64,000 nucleotides of DNA from Streptomyces roseoviridis (GCF_039535235.1 NZ_BAAAWU010000001.1:3224001-3288000); one strand, 5' to 3'. Positions 44,105 to 57,022 are shown, counted from the first letter of the stretch. Notes: generated by a model from the sequence alone, not told the origin. Numbers and translations are program-made.

Positions 44105-44974
44105 ATGAGCCGTCCGAGCATCGAGCTCCGTCACCTCCGCTGCTTCCTCACCATCGCGGAGGAGGGCAACCTCACCCGCGCCGCCGCACGCCTCCACCTC
44201 ACCCAGCCCGCCGTCTCCCGCACCCTCGCCGCCCTGGAGAAACAGCTCGGCGCCCGGCTCGTCGACCGCTCCACCCACCACCTCGCGCTCACCGCCGAGG
44301 GCCGCGCCTTTCGGGAACGGGCCGCCGCCGCGGTCGCCGCCTTCGACACCGCCGTCGACCCCGGCCGGCTGCGCCACCGCCCCCTCCGCCTCGGACACGC
44401 CTGGTCGGCCTTCGGCCCGTACACCACCCCCCTCCTGCGCCGCTGGCAGCGCGACCACCCCGAAACGCCCCTGGAACTGCTCCGCGTCGACGACCGCACG
44501 GCCGGTCTGCTCCGCGGCGAGGTCGACGCGGCGCTGCTGCGGGGCCCGGTGGAGATCCCCGGTCTCGCCACCGAGGAGCTGCTGACCGAGGAGCGGGTGG
44601 CCGCCCTGCCGGCCGACAGCCCGCTCGCCGCGCGTCCCGGGCTGGCCCTGGCCGACCTGACCGCCGAGACCGCGATCCTCAACCCGGTCTCCGGCACCAC
44701 CACGCTCGACCTCTGGCCGGCCGGCGCCCGCCCGCGCTCCACCCTGACCGTCGCCAACACCGACGACTGGCTGACCGCGATCGCCGCGGGCCGTGGCATC
44801 GGCGTCTCGGCCGCCTCCACCGCCGCCCTCCACCCGCACCCCGGCGTCACCTACCGGCCCCTCACCGACGCCCCGCCGCTGCCCGTCCTCCTCGCCTGGC
44901 GGGACACCGCGCGGCACCCGGCGACGGGGGCGCTGGTGGACCTGGCCCGGCGGATCGCCCGCGAACCGTGGTGA
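44105..44974 (+). CDS. LysR-family regulator
   Basis: A 289-residue LysR regulator: N-terminal winged HTH (LRHLRCFLTIAEEGNLTRAAARLHLTQPAVSRTLAALEKQLGARLVDR) and a two-lobed co-inducer domain (about 90-289). It is divergent from the EamA exporter and very likely controls it in response to the exported molecule or a relative. The ATG at 44105 begins the conserved region; no strong SD is seen. The 189 bp to the EamA start hold the shared promoter. Confidence 0.9.
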   Translation: MSRPSIELRHLRCFLTIAEEGNLTRAAARLHLTQPAVSRTLAALEKQLGARLVDRSTHHLALTAEGRAFRERAAAAVAAFDTAVDPGRLRHRPLRLGHAWSAFGPYTTPLLRRWQRDHPETPLELLRVDDRTAGLLRGEVDAALLRGPVEIPGLATEELLTEERVAALPADSPLAARPGLALADLTAETAILNPVSGTTTLDLWPAGARPRSTLTVANTDDWLTAIAAGRGIGVSAASTAALHPHPGVTYRPLTDAPPLPVLLAWRDTARHPATGALVDLARRIAREPW

Positions 44975-45070
44975 ATTCGGCGAACCCTCGTCACGAAGCC
45001 GTGAAGCTGCGGCGGGACAGTGGTCCCCATCACAGCGCGCCCGCGCTTCGTCATCGGGGGGAACACCACC

Positions 45071-45748
45071 ATGAGCACCATGCGCAGAACCGCCGCCCTC
45101 GCGGCCCTCGCCGCCCTGTCCGCGCTGGCCCTGACCGCCTGCGGGCCCTCCGAGGACGGTGCCGCCGGGGGCGCCACCACCCCGCCGGCGAAGCCGGCCA
45201 CCCCGACCGCGCCGCCCACGAAGCCCACGCCCACCGCACCGCCCGCGAAGCCCACACCTGCCACGCCCACCACGCCCACCACGCCGACCAAGCCCGCCAC
45301 GCCGCCCGCGAAGCCGACGCCCGACCCCGACGCCGACGTCTTCCCGTGCAGCACCTTCGACGTGACGTTCAGCGCGGTCCTGGCCGAGCCCACCACCAGC
45401 AGCTATCTGCTGAAGATCACCAACAGGACCGGCAAGCCGTGCCGGGTGCTCGGCCACCCCGTCGTCACCTTCGGCGAGCTCGACGGTGCGGCGACGGAGC
45501 GCGGCAAGGCGCCCGCCGTCGAACACGCCCTCCGGCTCGCGCCGGGCCAGTCGGCCTACGCCGGGCTCATGGGCGGCCCGCTCACGGCGCAGAGCACGAC
45601 CGTCCCGTACATCCGGATGACCATGAACACCGAGTCCGACCTGGAGCAGGTGCCGCTCAAGGCCGCCACCCCCGGCCTCCACGTCACCCCGGACAAGGAG
45701 TCCGTCACGCCGTGGGTCGACAACGCCGAGGACGCGCTCAGCCTCTAG
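45071..45748 (+). CDS. Lipoprotein with DUF4232-like domain
   Basis: A 225-residue lipoprotein: signal peptide with lipobox LTAC, a long Pro/Thr/Lys/Ala repeat linker (about 35-90) likely spanning the cell wall, then a beta-rich DUF4232-like domain with two Cys (FPCSTFDVTF, KPCRVLGHPVVTF). The ATG at 45071 follows GGGGGAAC. Function is unknown; an extracytoplasmic binding role is possible. Confidence 0.75.
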   Translation: MSTMRRTAALAALAALSALALTACGPSEDGAAGGATTPPAKPATPTAPPTKPTPTAPPAKPTPATPTTPTTPTKPATPPAKPTPDPDADVFPCSTFDVTFSAVLAEPTTSSYLLKITNRTGKPCRVLGHPVVTFGELDGAATERGKAPAVEHALRLAPGQSAYAGLMGGPLTAQSTTVPYIRMTMNTESDLEQVPLKAATPGLHVTPDKESVTPWVDNAEDALSL

Positions 45749-45901
45749 GGAGGCGCCCGGAGGCCGCGGCCCGTTCGTCCTGCGCGGCGAGCACCTCGTC
45801 GCCGTGCTCGTACGCCCACGCGCCGAGTGCGTCGATTCGCCACGCGCCCGGGGCAGGCAGTCGCCTGATGAACCGGGAGCGGGCGGGACCGGCCGGGGGG
45901 C
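45738..45901 (-). pseudogene. Possible gene remnant
   Basis: On the minus strand, past the stop of the dehydrogenase gene, a frame reads like protein (WRIDALGAWAYEHGDEVLAA) for about 45 codons but has no ATG, GTG or TTG start. It may be a decayed gene end or chance. Confidence 0.2.
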
Positions 45902-49876
<3,975 letters not shown>

Positions 49877-49892
49877 CCGTACGGAGCGTTCC

Positions 49893-49934
49893 CGAAGGGC
49901 CCGGCGTCGGACACGACCGACGCCGGGCCCTTCG
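49893..49934 (+). terminator. Terminator after serC
   Basis: A perfect 18-bp stem (49893-49910 with 49917-49934) and 6-nt loop. Confidence 0.85.
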
Positions 49935-49982
49935 GCGTGCCGGGGTCCGGCGTCCGGCTGTCTCCGGCCCGGCCCGGCGGCC

Positions 49983-50348
49983 TCAGCCCGCCTGCGCCTT
50001 CACGTGGTCGATGACCGCGTTGAACTCTGCCGTCGGCGAGAACTCGACGACATCGGAGTCCTCCAGCGCCTCCGGAGCGTGTCCGGGCCCCCAGTAGTAC
50101 GCCTGCCCCGCCTCGTAGACCTCCTCGCCCGTGGCCGTCCGCATCCTGATCCGGCCCTTGAAGAGATAGCCCCAGTGGGGGCACTGGCACAGGTCGCCCT
50201 CCAGGCCCTTGAGGGCCGGCGCCATGTCGGTGCCCTTCGGGAGGTGGATGAAGGCGACCGTCATGTCACCTCCGGCCTCCTGCATACGGAAGTCGAGGCC
50301 GTCGCCCTCGATGGCGACCGGGGTGTCCTCGCGCGTGAATGCCGTCAT
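49983..50348 (-). CDS. Cupin-domain protein
   Basis: A 121-residue single-domain cupin-like protein starting MTAFTREDT at 50348, with GGAGGAG before the ATG. Conserved parts are PHWGYLFKGRIRMRT and EVYEAGQAYYWGPGHAPEALEDSDVVEFSP. A metal site is possible (His residues) but the substrate is unknown. It stands alone between convergent and divergent neighbours. Confidence 0.75.
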   Translation of the reverse strand: MTAFTREDTPVAIEGDGLDFRMQEAGGDMTVAFIHLPKGTDMAPALKGLEGDLCQCPHWGYLFKGRIRMRTATGEEVYEAGQAYYWGPGHAPEALEDSDVVEFSPTAEFNAVIDHVKAQAG

Positions 50349-50459
50349 GACTCCTCCGCCCTCTCGGTCTCCCTTCCAGTCTCGACCCGGCGGTGCGCCG
50401 GGTCGACGCGGGCGCTGTGAGGAGACGGAAACCGCAGGTCGGCCGCGGTGCACGCCGGG

Positions 50460-51482
50460 TCAGTCGCGGCGGCGCAGGAGACGCTTCCCGCCGATGACGG
50501 CGGCGGCGACCAGACCGAGGACGAGGAAGCCGGTGGTCGCGTCTCCCTCGCCGCCCGAGGCGCCCGCGCCGCCGCCCGTGCCGCCCGCGCCGGAACCGGC
50601 ACCGGGGGTCTTCGGCCCGTCACCGGGGACGGTGCCGCCGGGGGCGGGGGTGGCGCCGGGGCGGTCGACCCGGATCACCCGGCTTCGGCTCCCCTCCGAG
50701 CCGAACATGAAGGCCGAGCCGTCCCGCGTGTACGTGGCCGATTCCGCCTGTCCCTGGAAGGGCGCTCCGACGGACGTGCCCTCGCCCGCGGGCCGGCCGT
50801 CCTTCCAGGCGTACTCCTCGGCGAGGAGGTAGCCGCGCAGGACGAGCCGGTCGCCGGCCGGCGAGAAGGCGCCGTCGGTGACCCACGGGACCTCGGCGAT
50901 CCGCCGGAAGACGTTGGTGCGGGAGGCGGACAGGCGCGCCGGGCCCTCGTAGAGGCCGCCGCCGTTCTTGTGCTTGCTGGCGATGTAGACCCGCCCGGTC
51001 TTCGGATGGACCATCAGGGCCTCGGCGTCGCGCGCCCCGTCGGCGTACCGCACGTCGTACTGGGTGGCCCGCACGGTCTGGTCCCGGAGTTCCTTCGGCT
51101 CGGGGAAGCGGTAGATCCAGACGTGGTCCCAGGTGCCGTCGAGGTTGTCGCCGATGTCGCCGACGTAGACGGAGCCGTCGGGGCCGACGGAGATCGCCTC
51201 CATGTCGCGGGGGGTGCCGACCCCCTTCAGGGTGAGGGTGGCGACGGTCTTCCCGGTGCGGGAGTCGACGCCGTAGATCAGTGGCGCGTCCTGGTCGTTG
51301 TGCGTCCAGTAGATCCCCGGGTGCGCCCGGCTGGCGGCGAGGCCGCTGGACTCGGTGATGCGGGGGTCCTGGAGGGTGAAGTCCCGGTCGGCGTCACCGC
51401 CGTCCACCGCGGTCGCGGGGGCGGTGGCGGCGAGGACGGCGAGGGCCGTGGCCCCGAGCACGCGCAACACAGCAGTTCGCAT
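50460..51482 (-). CDS. Secreted beta-propeller-like protein with C-terminal anchor
   Basis: A 340-residue exported protein: signal peptide ending ATA-VDGG, a beta-propeller-like domain (repeated GxVYVGDIGDN, GRVYIASKHKN, DRLVLRGYLLAEEYAW), a Gly/Ala/Pro linker and a C-terminal hydrophobic helix followed by KRLLRRRD. It is therefore displayed on the outer face of the membrane. No enzymatic residue is evident. The protein is widespread in Streptomyces in my reading of its style, function unknown. Confidence 0.7.
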   Translation of the reverse strand: MRTAVLRVLGATALAVLAATAPATAVDGGDADRDFTLQDPRITESSGLAASRAHPGIYWTHNDQDAPLIYGVDSRTGKTVATLTLKGVGTPRDMEAISVGPDGSVYVGDIGDNLDGTWDHVWIYRFPEPKELRDQTVRATQYDVRYADGARDAEALMVHPKTGRVYIASKHKNGGGLYEGPARLSASRTNVFRRIAEVPWVTDGAFSPAGDRLVLRGYLLAEEYAWKDGRPAGEGTSVGAPFQGQAESATYTRDGSAFMFGSEGSRSRVIRVDRPGATPAPGGTVPGDGPKTPGAGSGAGGTGGGAGASGGEGDATTGFLVLGLVAAAVIGGKRLLRRRD

Positions 51483-51595
51483 GCCCTCCAGACTGCCACG
51501 GCGACGGCAGGGGCCTGCCGGGCCGCGTCCCTGGTGGCCGGGATCACGTCACCGGCCCGGTCTGCACCGGTCCGGCGTCGGTGATGATGTGCTCC

Positions 51596-52300
51596 ATGCG
51601 TTTTCTGTTCGTCGGCGACAGCATGACCATCGGACGCGCCGGCGACTTCACCTGGCGCTACCGGATGTGGCGGCACCTGGAGGCCGTGCTGCCCGGGGCG
51701 TACGAGATCGTCGGGCCGCGCACCGCGCTGTACGAGGCGGCGACCGACGCCGCGACCTCGGACGCGTACGCCGACCCGGACTTCCCGGCCGCCGCCCGCC
51801 GTCATCTGGCCGGCTGGGGCGAGGGCTGGCTGCACATGGCGCCGCTCGCCGGCGAGACGGTGCGGGAGACCCGCGCGGACGTGCTGCTGATCTCCCTCGG
51901 CCTGATCGACCTCGGCTTCTACACCAACAGCGACCAGACGGCCGAGAACGTCCGCGCCTTCCTCGGCGCCGCCCGCGCCGCCAACCCGCGCGTGCGGGCC
52001 GTGCTGCTGCCCGTCATACCGAACGTACGGGCCACCTACGACGCCCCCTTCGCCGCCGAGTGCGCCCGCTTCAACGAGCTGCTCGCGAAGACGGTCGCGG
52101 ACCTGGACACGGCCTCCTCGCCGCTGCTCCTGGCGTCGGTCCCGGAGTCGTACGACATCGACCACGACACCTACGACGGCACCCACCCCGGGCCGACCGG
52201 CGAAGACAAACTGGCGGCGGCCTTCGCGACCGCCCTGCACCAGGCGTGGGGCATCGGCGGCCCGTACGGGGCCCCGGTCGATCAGCCGCGCGCCGGCTAG
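51596..52300 (+). CDS. GDSL/SGNH-family hydrolase
   Basis: A 234-residue SGNH hydrolase. MRFLFVGDSMT gives block I (GDSM, nucleophile Ser), and the C-terminal DGTHPGPTGEDKLA gives block V with catalytic Asp and His. The block III Asn is not in its classical form (SLGLIDLG). It has no signal peptide. Such enzymes cleave esters or thioesters; the substrate is unknown. The 3' end overlaps the RidA gene by 4 bp. Confidence 0.85.
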   Translation: MRFLFVGDSMTIGRAGDFTWRYRMWRHLEAVLPGAYEIVGPRTALYEAATDAATSDAYADPDFPAAARRHLAGWGEGWLHMAPLAGETVRETRADVLLISLGLIDLGFYTNSDQTAENVRAFLGAARAANPRVRAVLLPVIPNVRATYDAPFAAECARFNELLAKTVADLDTASSPLLLASVPESYDIDHDTYDGTHPGPTGEDKLAAAFATALHQAWGIGGPYGAPVDQPRAG

Positions 52301-52689
52301 TCGGTGACGGCGTCGACCTCGATCTCGACGAGCCAGTCGGGGTCGATGAACCGCGAGACCTCCACGAAGGTGGTCACCGGCCGCACGGCGCCGAACCGTT
52401 CGCCGTGTGCCCTGGCCGCCTCCTTCCAGGTCGTGATGTCGGTGAGCATGATCCGGGTCCGTACGACGTCGTCGAGGGAGGACCCGGCGGCCTTGAGGGC
52501 GGTCTCGGCGATGTCGACGCACCGCACGGTCTGCGCGTAGACGTCGCCGACGCCGGCGGTCCCGCCGTCCTCGGCGATGGGCGCGGTGCCGGCGACGGCG
52601 ATGTGGGAGCCCTTGCGGACGGCGCGGGAGAAGCCGATCTCCGGCTCGAGCGGCGATCCTGAACTGACGTGCTGCCTCGTGTTGTTCAC
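52297..52689 (-). CDS. RidA/YjgF-family protein
   Basis: A 130-residue RidA-like protein from GTG 52689. These trimeric proteins hydrolyse reactive enamine/imine intermediates of PLP enzymes. VAGTAPIAEDGG, TALKAAGSSLDDVVRTRIMLTD and the C-terminal VEVSRFIDPDWLVEIEVDAV are family-typical. The Arg that binds the carboxylate is kept in VVRTRIML. It lies 4 bp after the AhpD-like gene stop on the same strand, so both may be co-transcribed. Confidence 0.9.
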   Translation of the reverse strand: MNNTRQHVSSGSPLEPEIGFSRAVRKGSHIAVAGTAPIAEDGGTAGVGDVYAQTVRCVDIAETALKAAGSSLDDVVRTRIMLTDITTWKEAARAHGERFGAVRPVTTFVEVSRFIDPDWLVEIEVDAVTD

Positions 52690-52693
52690 GGTG

Positions 52694-53143
52694 TCATGAT
52701 GCGCGAGTGAGGCGGTTGGCGAAGGTGGAGACGGTGTACGTGCCGATGCCGAGGACCACTTCGAGGGCGTTCTGCCGGGTGTAGCCGTGGGCCAGGAAGG
52801 CGTCGAGCTCGGCGTCGCTCACCGCGCCCGAGGCGGCGAGGACCTGGAGGGTGAAACGGCGTACGGCGTCGAGGCGTTCGCGCGCCGGGGCCGGGCCGAG
52901 GGCGGCCAGCTTGGCCTCGTGCATGTCGACGCACAGGTGGCACTGGTTGCGGGCGGCGACCGTGAGGATCACGGTCTCGCGGGAGTGCGGGTCCAGGGTG
53001 GTGGACTCGAAGAGCTCACTGAGCTTGAGGAAGCCGTCGAGGGTGTGCGGGGACTCTTCGAGGAGCGCGACGGCCTGGGCGGTACGGGTGGACAGGTCGG
53101 CGGTCTGGTCGGCGGTTCGGTCGGTGGACAGGTCGAGTGACAC
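52694..53143 (-). CDS. Carboxymuconolactone decarboxylase/AhpD-like protein
   Basis: A 149-residue AhpD-fold protein. The GTG at 53143 has GGAGGGG 7 nt upstream. The redox motif is CHLC within TVAARNQCHLCVDMHEAKLAALG, with the usual His two residues on, so it probably acts as a thiol peroxidase/disulfide reductase. It is divergent from a MarR gene 27 bp away, whose dyads overlap its promoter. Control by that regulator is likely, perhaps in response to oxidants. Confidence 0.88.
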   Translation of the reverse strand: MSLDLSTDRTADQTADLSTRTAQAVALLEESPHTLDGFLKLSELFESTTLDPHSRETVILTVAARNQCHLCVDMHEAKLAALGPAPARERLDAVRRFTLQVLAASGAVSDAELDAFLAHGYTRQNALEVVLGIGTYTVSTFANRLTRAS

Positions 53144-53161
53144 GTGGGCCCCTCCGATAGG

Positions 53162-53215
53162 ATCGACAACATGGTTGACCATGTCGGCGGAGAAAACGTA
53201 AACCAGGTTGTCGAT
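53162..53215. promoter_or_regulatory. Nested dyads at the MarR start
   Basis: ATCGACAAC (53162-53170) pairs with GTTGTCGAT (53207-53215), and ATGGTTGACCAT (53171-53182) is a further palindrome that includes the MarR start codon. Candidate operator for autoregulation and for the divergent gene. Confidence 0.55.
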
Positions 53216-53764
53216 AACGGCAAGAGGGTTCCTCCCGAGGCCCCCGGTCAGGCACGGGACCGGGGATCCGACCAGGCACCGGACCGGGCGCCCGACCGCC
53301 CCGGCTTCGAGCTGCCCCTGCTGCTCTTCGCCGGCTTCCGCACCCTGATCGACCGCCTCCACGCCGAGCTCGCCCGCCAGGGCCACCCCGACCTGCGCCC
53401 CGCGCACGGCTTCGCCCTCCAGGCCGTCGCGGCGAGCCCGTACGGCTCCACGGCCAGCGACATCGGCCGCCGGCTCGGGGTCTCCAAGCAGGCGGCCGGC
53501 AAGACCGTCGAACGGCTCCTCGCCCTCGGCTACGCCGAACGCACCGACGACCCCGCCGACGCCCGCCGCAAGCTCGTCCGCCTCACCCCGCACGGCACCG
53601 ACGCCCTCGCCCGCTCCGCCGCGGTCTTCGACGAACTCCGCGCCGAGTGGTCCGCCCGCCTCGGCGCGGACCGCGTCCACGACCTGGAGGCCGCCCTGCG
53701 CACCGTCGTCCCCGCCGAGACCGCCTTCCGCCTGGACGCGCCCAGCTGGCTCGGCGGGGCGTGA
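53171..53764 (+). CDS. MarR-family regulator
   Basis: A 197-residue MarR protein. The ATG at 53171 is the last usable start before the domain; GTG 53144 is an alternative. A Pro/Asp/Arg-rich N-terminal segment (to about 45) precedes the winged HTH (FALQAVAASPYGSTASDIGRRLGVSKQAAGKTVERLLALGYAER, wing DDPADARRKLVRLT). It probably controls the AhpD/RidA genes and itself. No Cys is visible in the domain, so thiol sensing is unlikely. Confidence 0.88.
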   Translation: MVDHVGGENVNQVVDNGKRVPPEAPGQARDRGSDQAPDRAPDRPGFELPLLLFAGFRTLIDRLHAELARQGHPDLRPAHGFALQAVAASPYGSTASDIGRRLGVSKQAAGKTVERLLALGYAERTDDPADARRKLVRLTPHGTDALARSAAVFDELRAEWSARLGADRVHDLEAALRTVVPAETAFRLDAPSWLGGA

Positions 53765-53823
53765 CACGCCGTTCCAGGTGGCGAGTTGGCCGACGGCGTG
53801 TCGGCACGGGCGTGCGTATCGTT

Positions 53824-53856
53824 GACTGCGGCGACTGCGGCGACTGCGGCGACTGC
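53824..53856. repeat. 9-bp tandem repeat before the Uma2 gene
   Basis: GACTGCGGC three times (53824-53850) plus GACTGC, about 35 bp before the start codon. Confidence 0.8.
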
Positions 53857-53890
53857 ATGCGAACGCGCGGCAGCGGGGAGGAGCGCCACG

Positions 53891-54478
53891 ATGACCGTCG
53901 TAGAGGACGACAGGATCGAGCTGGCCATGAGCGAGAACGACGTGCCCTTGGACAAGCTGTTCGAGTGGCTTGAGATCGCCCCCGAAGGACACAAGAGCGA
54001 AGTCGTCGGAGGGGTCGTCTTCATGGTTCCACAGAGGCAGACGCACTGGGATATCACTCGCCGGATCGTCCGCGCCCTGGAGGATCAGTTCGGGATGGAC
54101 GTGAAGGTGGCGTCGGACGTACGCATCGACTTCCCCGGCGAACGCAACGCGTTCTGCCCGGACGTCGCCAAGCTGCGGGACGACGCCGTGCAGGACGACA
54201 AGGGCCGCTGGAACCACGAGGACGTGGAGTTCGTCGCCGAGGTGATCTCCCAGGGCACCGGCATGAACGACTACGGACCCAAGAAGACCGCTTACGCCAC
54301 CGCCGGTGTCCCCGTCTACGTCGTCGCCGACCCCTACACGGCCCGGTGCATCGCCTACACCAAGCCCGAGGACGGCGACTACACCGAAGAGGTGCGGGTC
54401 CCCTTCGGCACCGACCTCGACCTGACCAAGACCCCGCTGGAACTCGTCCTCAAGACCGACGGCTTCCCCCGCGACTGA
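53891..54478 (+). CDS. Uma2-family (DUF820) putative restriction-endonuclease-fold protein
   Basis: A 195-residue protein starting MTVVEDDRIELAMSEND at 53891 with GGAGGAG 8 nt upstream. The PD-(D/E)xK-like core reads HKSEVVGGVVFMVPQRQTHW, PDVAKLRDDA, VEFVAEVISQGTG and PKKTAYATAGVPVYVVADP. Many Streptomyces carry several paralogues; their DNA target and role are unknown. Confidence 0.85.
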   Translation: MTVVEDDRIELAMSENDVPLDKLFEWLEIAPEGHKSEVVGGVVFMVPQRQTHWDITRRIVRALEDQFGMDVKVASDVRIDFPGERNAFCPDVAKLRDDAVQDDKGRWNHEDVEFVAEVISQGTGMNDYGPKKTAYATAGVPVYVVADPYTARCIAYTKPEDGDYTEEVRVPFGTDLDLTKTPLELVLKTDGFPRD

Positions 54479-54549
54479 CGCGGAGGAAGCCTCGGCCGGC
54501 CCGCACGGCGGTGCGCCGGCTCACCCTCGCCCAGGCCCTGACGAAGCCG

Positions 54550-55539
54550 TCACCAGGCGAAGGCCTCCGGCGAAGGCTCAGGGCCCGGGAAGATCTCGTC
54601 GAGGGCGGCCAGCAGCTCCTCGCCGAGCGTCAGTTCCAGGGCGCGCAGGGCGCCCTTCAGCTGCTCCGGGGTGCGCGGGCCGATGATCGGGCCGGTCACG
54701 CCCGGCCGGGTCAGCAGCCAGGCAAGGGCCGTCTCGCCCGGGTCCAGGTCGTGCTTGTCGAGCAGGTCCTCGTACCGCTGGATCCTCTCCCGCGCCGCCG
54801 GATCGGCGAGCACACCGGACGACCGGCCGCCCGCACGACGCCCCTCCTTCACCGTCTTGCGCAGGACACCGCCGAGGAGGCCGCCGTGCAGCGGGGACCA
54901 GGGGATGACCCCGAGCCCGTACTCCTCCGCGGCCGGGATGACCTCCATCTCGGCGCGCCGCTCGAAGAGGTTGTAGAGGCACTGCTCGCTGACCAGACCG
55001 ACCATCCCGCGCCGGGCGGCGGCCTCGTTGGCCTGGGCGATCTTGTAGCCGGGGAAGTTGGAGGACCCGGCGTAGAGGATCTTCCCCTGCTGGATCAGCA
55101 CGTCCACCGCCTGCCAGATCTCCTCGAAGGGAGTCAGACGGTCGATGTGGTGGAACTGGTAGACGTCGATGTGGTCCGTGCCGAGCCGCTTCAGGCTGCC
55201 CTCGACGGCCCGCCGGATGTTCACGGCGGACAGCCGGTCGTGGTTGGGCCAGACCTGCCCCTCCACGCCCATGTTCCCGTACACCTTGGTGGCGAGCACC
55301 ACCTTGTCGCGGCGGGACGGGTCCGCGGCGAACCAGGAGCCGATGATCTCCTCGGTGCGGCCCTTGCCGGCGGTCTGCCCGTAGACGTTCGCCGTGTCGA
55401 AGAGGTTGAGGCCCGCGTCGAGCGCGGTGTCCATGATGGCGTGGCTGGTGGCCTCGTCCGTCTGGGGTCCGAAGTTCATCGTCCCGAGGACGAGCCGGCC
55501 GACCTTGAGTCCTGTGCGTCCGAGCTGCGTGTACTCCAT
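54550..55539 (-). CDS. Aldo/keto reductase
   Basis: A 329-residue NADPH-dependent oxidoreductase (TIM barrel). ATG 55539; a TTG 9 bp earlier is possible. Catalytic tetrad: Asp (NLFDTANVYG), Tyr of VYG, Lys (VVLATKVYG) and His (DVYQFHHIDR). NADP-binding C-terminal stretch is GVTGPIIGPRTPEQL. It is close to the YghZ/Tas-type reductases acting on small aldehydes. Nothing near defines the substrate. Confidence 0.9.
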   Translation of the reverse strand: MEYTQLGRTGLKVGRLVLGTMNFGPQTDEATSHAIMDTALDAGLNLFDTANVYGQTAGKGRTEEIIGSWFAADPSRRDKVVLATKVYGNMGVEGQVWPNHDRLSAVNIRRAVEGSLKRLGTDHIDVYQFHHIDRLTPFEEIWQAVDVLIQQGKILYAGSSNFPGYKIAQANEAAARRGMVGLVSEQCLYNLFERRAEMEVIPAAEEYGLGVIPWSPLHGGLLGGVLRKTVKEGRRAGGRSSGVLADPAARERIQRYEDLLDKHDLDPGETALAWLLTRPGVTGPIIGPRTPEQLKGALRALELTLGEELLAALDEIFPGPEPSPEAFAW

Positions 55540-55626
55540 GGGATTCAAGGCAACGCCTTGGAGTCCACTCGAAGCAAGGACTTTGCACGGCTCGCCACGG
55601 GCGGTCTACGGCTCGCCATGGGGGGG

Positions 55627-55716
55627 CTACTGGCCGGTCACCGACGCCACCGCGATGATCGCGAACATCAGTACGAGCACGCCGGCCATGATCCGGTTAC
55701 GGGTCTTCGGGTCCAC
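55627..55716 (-). CDS. Tiny membrane protein, 29 aa
   Basis: GTG 55716 to TAG 55627 encodes a short basic start (DPKTRNR) followed by one hydrophobic helix (IMAGVLVLMFAIIAVASV) and TGQ. GGAGG abuts the GTG, closer than usual, which weakens the call. The amphipathic layout of basic head plus single TM is typical of real small membrane proteins. Confidence 0.45.
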   Translation of the reverse strand: MDPKTRNRIMAGVLVLMFAIIAVASVTGQ

Positions 55717-55725
55717 CCTCCGAGG

Positions 55726-56310
55726 TTAACCCGCCGCCTCCGCCGTCCCGCCCAGGGGCCACGTGGCGATCGTCTCGTAGCGCGGCTGCTCCCCCGGCAC
55801 CCCGCCCCCGGGCAGGTTGCTGCGCACCAGGGCCAGCTCGGAGACCTGCCAGCGGGTGCCCTCGAAGGCGTCGAGCCGGGCGACGAAGGGACGCAGGTCC
55901 AGGTCGTCGGCGCGGGACCGGGCGACGGTGAGGTGGGCCTGGTAGCGGCGGTGCTCGTCCATCGGCACACCGGCCCGGCGGGCGGCGGCGTCCGCGCGCT
56001 CGGCGAGCAGCCGCATCTCGTCGAGGCCGCCCGCCGCGCCGGTCCACAGCACCGCCCGACCGAAGCGGCCGCCGCCGTGCAGCCGCAGCGGGAACGGTGC
56101 GGTGCGGTGGGCGGCCCGCCCGAGCCGGGCCGTCAGCTCGGGCAGCAGGTCGTCGTCGACCTCGCCCATGAAGGCGAGGGTGAAGTGCCACCCGGGCCGG
56201 GAGGTCCAGCGCAGCCGGTCCGCGCCCGGCAGACGCGTGAGCAGGTCCACCTCGCGGGCGAGCTCGGCCAGCTGCGCGGGCGGCGGCAGGACGGCAGCGA
56301 AAAGCCTCAT
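55726..56310 (-). CDS. thpR: RNA 2',3'-cyclic phosphodiesterase (2'-5' RNA ligase family)
   Basis: A 194-residue 2H phosphoesterase starting MRLFAAVLPP at 56310. Both HxT motifs are present: HFTLAF and HLTVAR. The family opens 2',3'-cyclic phosphates at RNA ends. It is divergent from the GNAT gene by 46 bp. Confidence 0.9.
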   Translation of the reverse strand: MRLFAAVLPPPAQLAELAREVDLLTRLPGADRLRWTSRPGWHFTLAFMGEVDDDLLPELTARLGRAAHRTAPFPLRLHGGGRFGRAVLWTGAAGGLDEMRLLAERADAAARRAGVPMDEHRRYQAHLTVARSRADDLDLRPFVARLDAFEGTRWQVSELALVRSNLPGGGVPGEQPRYETIATWPLGGTAEAAG

Positions 56311-56356
56311 GAGGTGAGTGTGGCAGGGACGCGCGGCACCCCCTAGCCTCGGCGGG

Positions 56357-56869
56357 ATGAACTCCGGGATCAAGATCAGGGCGGGCGGGGCGGCGGACGT
56401 TCCCGCGATGCTCGGGATATTCGACAGCGCCGTGGTGTGGCTCAACGAGCGGGGGATCACGGCCCAGTGGGGCACCGAGCCGTTCAGCGCGCGGGCGAAG
56501 ACGGTGGAGACGGTCGAGCGGGTCGTCGCCGAGGGAGAGCCGTGGATCGCCGAGCTCGACGGCCGGCCGGTGGGGACCCTCACCCTCACCCCGCACCCCG
56601 GCGCGTACGTCGCCCCGGCCGCCGAGCCGGAGCGCTACGTCCGCTTCCTCGCCACCCACGGCCGCTTCCACGGCCACGGGGTCGGCGCGGCCCTCCTCGC
56701 CCACGCGGCCGAGCGGACCCGCCTCGCGGGCGTCTCGCTGCTGCGGGTCGACTGCTTCGCCGGCAGCGAGGGGCGCCTGGTGGAGTACTACGAGCGCCAG
56801 GGCTTCACCCGTACGGAACCCTTCACGGTGGGCGACTGGCCGGGGCAGGTCCTGGAACGACGGGTCTAG
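56357..56869 (+). CDS. GNAT-family acetyltransferase
   Basis: A 170-residue N-acetyltransferase. MNSGIKIRAGG at 56357 starts the domain; the acetyl-CoA loop is GRFHGHGVGAALLAHA with the later LLRVDCFAGSEGRLVEYYERQGF. The substrate is unknown. The spacer after it (56870-57022) holds no gene. Confidence 0.85.
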   Translation: MNSGIKIRAGGAADVPAMLGIFDSAVVWLNERGITAQWGTEPFSARAKTVETVERVVAEGEPWIAELDGRPVGTLTLTPHPGAYVAPAAEPERYVRFLATHGRFHGHGVGAALLAHAAERTRLAGVSLLRVDCFAGSEGRLVEYYERQGFTRTEPFTVGDWPGQVLERRV

Positions 56870-57022
56870 CGACGCGGGCCCGGCGGCGGGCACGTCGAGC
56901 CGCTCACGTCCAGCGGCTCACATCCAGCGACGGGTCCGGCGGCGCGGGTCCGACCGGCCGCGCGGTCCCCCCCTCCCGGGACGGTCCCCGCGCCGGGCCG
57001 CACCGCCCGCCCGGCGGCGCGG

